Source of the DNA: a virus
Length of the DNA: 21,487 nucleotides
IMG/VR virus record: IMGVR_UViG_3300029989_000172
Coordinates: 1 to 21,487 of that record
Strand: one strand, 5' to 3'
Positions 19,857-21,487 of this stretch are shown piece by piece. The notes beneath the pieces were generated by a model, which saw only the letters and a program-made list of their open reading frames with translations, was not told the origin of the DNA and made no database searches. Made by a program: the position numbers and the translations under genes. Position 1 is the first letter of the stretch; each line of letters starts with the position of its first letter.

Positions 19857-20321
19857 ATGAGAACTGATAAAATACTTATTAAAGAGGATTACGTTTCAAG
19901 ATTACGTGACCTTGCTGGCATATCAACAGTTATCAATGAGGACGTTGACAAAATCTTAATCAAAGAAGATATGGATGCACCTGTTGAAACAGTGCTTAAC
20001 GGCATGAGCAATCAGAAAGCAAGAACATATGTTGGAAACGTTGCAAGAAAAGCCTTTCACACAGGTATTTATAGAGACGATTCATGGCAACCAGTAGCCG
20101 CAATCTACAAAGCATTAGATAATGCTGGCATTGACTACGATATGACAGGTTCACAGTATTCGCCTGAATTTCCAAATACATATAAGAAATGGGAACTCAC
20201 TTTCAAGTTTACAAACGACAAAGGTAGACCCAGCGAGTTGCATGGACAAATAATGGCGGCTGGTGCAGGTTCAGTTGAACAGCCATTAGACAGATATGAT
20301 ATGAACTTCACGATATATTAA
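19857..20321 (+). CDS. Unknown 154-aa protein with a repeated N-terminal octapeptide
   Basis: The octapeptide DKILIKED occurs twice, at residues 4-11 and 31-38, encoded by different codons, with YVSRLRDLAGISTVINED between. The repeats resemble the IIxE peptides of the three preceding proteins, and R-L-R-D-L-A-G-I is a kind of segment I recall from small structural proteins of T4-like phages (unverified). The remaining ~110 residues form an unknown domain (MSNQKARTYVGNVARKAFHT, then WELTFKFTNDKGR). It is the only gene under promoter copy 16. Packaging into the capsid is possible; nothing shows it directly. Confidence 0.78.
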   Translation: MRTDKILIKEDYVSRLRDLAGISTVINEDVDKILIKEDMDAPVETVLNGMSNQKARTYVGNVARKAFHTGIYRDDSWQPVAAIYKALDNAGIDYDMTGSQYSPEFPNTYKKWELTFKFTNDKGRPSELHGQIMAAGAGSVEQPLDRYDMNFTIY

Positions 20322-20344
20322 ATTCCGTTTTTAAGCTCACCTCG

Positions 20345-20385
20345 AAAAGGTTATGAAATATTCATTTATTTTGTAACCTTTTTTT
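20345..20385 (+). terminator. Hairpin with T-run overlapping promoter copy 17
   Basis: AAAAGGTTA (20345-20353) pairs perfectly with TAACCTTTT (20374-20382) and a T-run follows. Inside the loop TGAA-ATA-TTCA can form a second small stem. It stands 23 bp after the stop of the 19857 gene and could end its transcript, while its 3' arm is the first box of promoter copy 17. The block GAAATATTC plus TGTAACC is shared with the hairpin at 3834. Confidence 0.5.
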
Positions 20386-20400
20386 GTTTTCATCGTATAA
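20371..20400 (+). promoter_or_regulatory. Bipartite phage promoter element, copy 17
   Basis: TTGTAACCTTTTT followed by CGTATAAG; G 20373 and C 20394 are 21 nt apart, and the second box is 23 nt before the ATG at 20417. Its first box is the 3' arm of the hairpin at 20345. Confidence 0.75.
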
Positions 20401-20416
20401 GCTATAAACAATTACA

Positions 20417-20764
20417 ATGAAAGTAATAATTGCTGGCGGCAGAGACTTTTACGACTATAAGAAATTAAAGTCAGCTTGCTCGTATTTCTTGAAAAATGAG
20501 CCAAATGCAGAGATTGTAAGCGGTGCTGCTAATGGGGCAGACAAGCTTGGCGAACGATATGCCAGAGAACATGGACTAAGAATATCAAGTCACCCTGCTG
20601 ATTGGGATAGGTATAAAAAGAGTGCTGGCTACATTCGAAATAAAGAAATGGCAGAATATGCTGATGCTTTAATCGCTTTCTGGGATGGTAAAAGCAAAGG
20701 TACTAAGCACATGATTGACCTTGCCAGAGAGCATGGATTAAAAGTTCGAGTAATTTCTTATTAA
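20417..20764 (+). CDS. YspA/DUF2493-type SLOG-family protein
   Basis: A small Rossmann-like protein of the SLOG superfamily, related to DprA and LOG proteins. It shows G7-G-R-D10 in IIAGGRDF, SGAANGAD at 35-42 (nucleotide-binding loop), RNKEMAEYADALIAFWDG at 74-91 and KSKGT at 92-96, in the usual order and spacing; 115 aa is the normal length of the single-domain form. Members are thought to bind nucleotides or nucleotide-derived ligands, and their role in phages is not settled. It is the only gene under promoter copy 17, ending just before promoter copy 18. Confidence 0.9.
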   Translation: MKVIIAGGRDFYDYKKLKSACSYFLKNEPNAEIVSGAANGADKLGERYAREHGLRISSHPADWDRYKKSAGYIRNKEMAEYADALIAFWDGKSKGTKHMIDLAREHGLKVRVISY

Positions 20765-20766
20765 TT

Positions 20767-20796
20767 TTGTAACCTTTTTAAAAACACAACGTATAA
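20767..20796 (+). promoter_or_regulatory. Bipartite phage promoter element, copy 18
   Basis: TTGTAACCTTTTT followed by CGTATAAG; G 20769 and C 20790 are 21 nt apart, and the second box is 34 nt before the ATG at 20824. Confidence 0.75.
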
Positions 20797-20823
20797 GCAC
20801 ATATAACAATTAAAAATAAAGCA

Positions 20824-21423
20824 ATGATTTTAGCAAACATCACAACATATATCGGTCAAGACGCTGACGCTCAGCATTATTACTGTAGTTACGTAAAAAA
20901 GACTTGTGATGGTCTTCCTAAAGAACATTATAGCGAAGGAAGTTCCGACAGAGAATACTTGTCAAGAATTGTTGACGATCCTCTGGAAGTGAAAAGAATG
21001 AAAGCATCTGGCAGTCGATGGTACATTGGACAAGTGACAACACAATATGTTTCAATTGATCAAATTCACCAACAATTAAAAACAACGTTTGCTGATCAAG
21101 ATATTATCACTTACTATGAACATAGGCTTTTCAAAAATACTATGTTTATCAAAGACGGCGTCGATGTTGGTATAGCTATCTTCGGCGAAATATGGACAAC
21201 TGTTCCTAGCTCGTACTATAAGGATTTGATTTCTGACGATGTTATAGTTAAGATCAGATGTTGTTATTGCGGTCATGAGTACACACTTGACGAAGTAACA
21301 TACCAACAAGATACCATTGATAATGACGGCAATAAAAGAGATTGGGTTCGATTTACAAGGAAACGAGACATGGACGATACATGTTGCAGAGAATTTGATT
21401 TAGAATGGAACGTAACGCTATGA
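20824..21423 (+). CDS. Unknown protein with a zinc-ribbon-like C-terminus, 199 aa
   Basis: No family recognised for the N-terminal ~140 residues (ANITTYIGQDADAQHYYCSY, then GSRWYIGQVTTQYVSIDQIH). The C-terminal part has C146-C-x-C149-G-H (KIRCCYCGHEYTL) and C187-C188 (DDTCCREFD), which together can supply four zinc ligands. It starts under promoter copy 18 and its TGA overlaps the ATG of the next gene (ATGA at 21420). Confidence 0.78.
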   Translation: MILANITTYIGQDADAQHYYCSYVKKTCDGLPKEHYSEGSSDREYLSRIVDDPLEVKRMKASGSRWYIGQVTTQYVSIDQIHQQLKTTFADQDIITYYEHRLFKNTMFIKDGVDVGIAIFGEIWTTVPSSYYKDLISDDVIVKIRCCYCGHEYTLDEVTYQQDTIDNDGNKRDWVRFTRKRDMDDTCCREFDLEWNVTL

Positions 21424-21487
21424 ACGACGAAAAATATCTCAAGGCTTTAAAATATCTCAATCATGCAACAATAAAAAGATTATTTGA
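21420..21487 (+). CDS. N-terminal start of an unknown protein (partial)
   Basis: ATG 21420 overlaps the preceding TGA and opens MNDEKYLKALKYLNHATIKR followed by LF, continuing past the window end with no stop. It looks like a helical N-terminus. The overlap and open frame support a real gene in the unit under promoter copy 18. No family can be assigned. Confidence 0.6.
   Translation, partial: MNDEKYLKALKYLNHATIKRLF

Noticed and set aside
2429-20796. The repeated element as a CRISPR array or simple dispersed repeat
   Set aside because: Copies are separated by whole genes of varying length, lie on one strand, and only two short boxes are conserved at fixed spacing.
1-21487. tRNA or rRNA genes
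   Set aside because: No cloverleaf-like segment with a T-loop or conserved rRNA stretch was seen; intergenic gaps are mostly under 130 bp.

Overview
This 21.5 kb window looks like part of the genome of a large tailed phage of Bacteroidota. It is AT-rich and densely packed, mostly with genes under 200 codons. Almost everything lies on the + strand, neighbouring genes often overlap (ATGA junctions), and very few genes have a recognisable function. Those that do are typical of a large phage: a T4-like ATP-dependent DNA ligase, two GIY-YIG homing endonucleases, a NUDIX hydrolase, a radical SAM enzyme, a YspA/SLOG-type protein, an ADP-ribosyltransferase-like protein and a protein-kinase-like protein. 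The host assignment is an inference. It rests on A/T-rich starts with no Shine-Dalgarno sequence and on one promoter of Bacteroidota type (TTG, 20 bp, TATTTTTG) in front of a homing endonuclease. No tRNA, rRNA or CRISPR array was found. TAA, TAG and TGA all serve as ordinary stops.

Layout. Positions 1-1475 hold the end of an unknown gene and the DNA ligase. Positions 1470-2373 hold the only minus-strand block, a GIY-YIG endonuclease overlapped by a ribbon-helix-helix (RHH) repressor-like gene, with a perfect 20-bp palindrome just upstream. From 2430 to the end, + strand transcription units of one to seven genes follow one another. Nearly every unit is preceded by the same bipartite element, TTGTAAC[C/A]TTT then CGTATAA, with exactly 21 nt between the G of the first box and the C of the second. 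I count 17 complete copies and one half copy. The second box lies 13-36 nt before the next ATG, mostly 23-27 nt, so the element reads as a phage-specific promoter. In several places the stop codon of the upstream gene is part of the first box.

The units from 2430 to 13200 encode small proteins of unknown function. Those from 13200 to 17460 add small membrane proteins, a lipoprotein, the radical SAM enzyme, a Gly-rich-tailed protein and the NUDIX hydrolase. The block 17512-20321 is the most interesting coding region. Three consecutive proteins begin with the same short peptide (of the form M-x-x-L-x-x-I-I-x-E), and the fourth carries a related sequence twice. This resembles the capsid-targeting peptides of the T4 internal proteins and Alt. 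One of these proteins looks like an ADP-ribosyltransferase and another has protein-kinase-like motifs, so the block may encode enzymes packaged in the capsid and delivered with the DNA. That is an inference from sequence only.

Two small genes appear broken: one by an in-frame TAA at 5857, the other by a one-base shift near 2500. Several start sites were moved downstream of the longest possible ORF to fit the promoter and the upstream gene (4876, 6263, 10793, 11938, 12179, 14921 and, on the minus strand, 2373).
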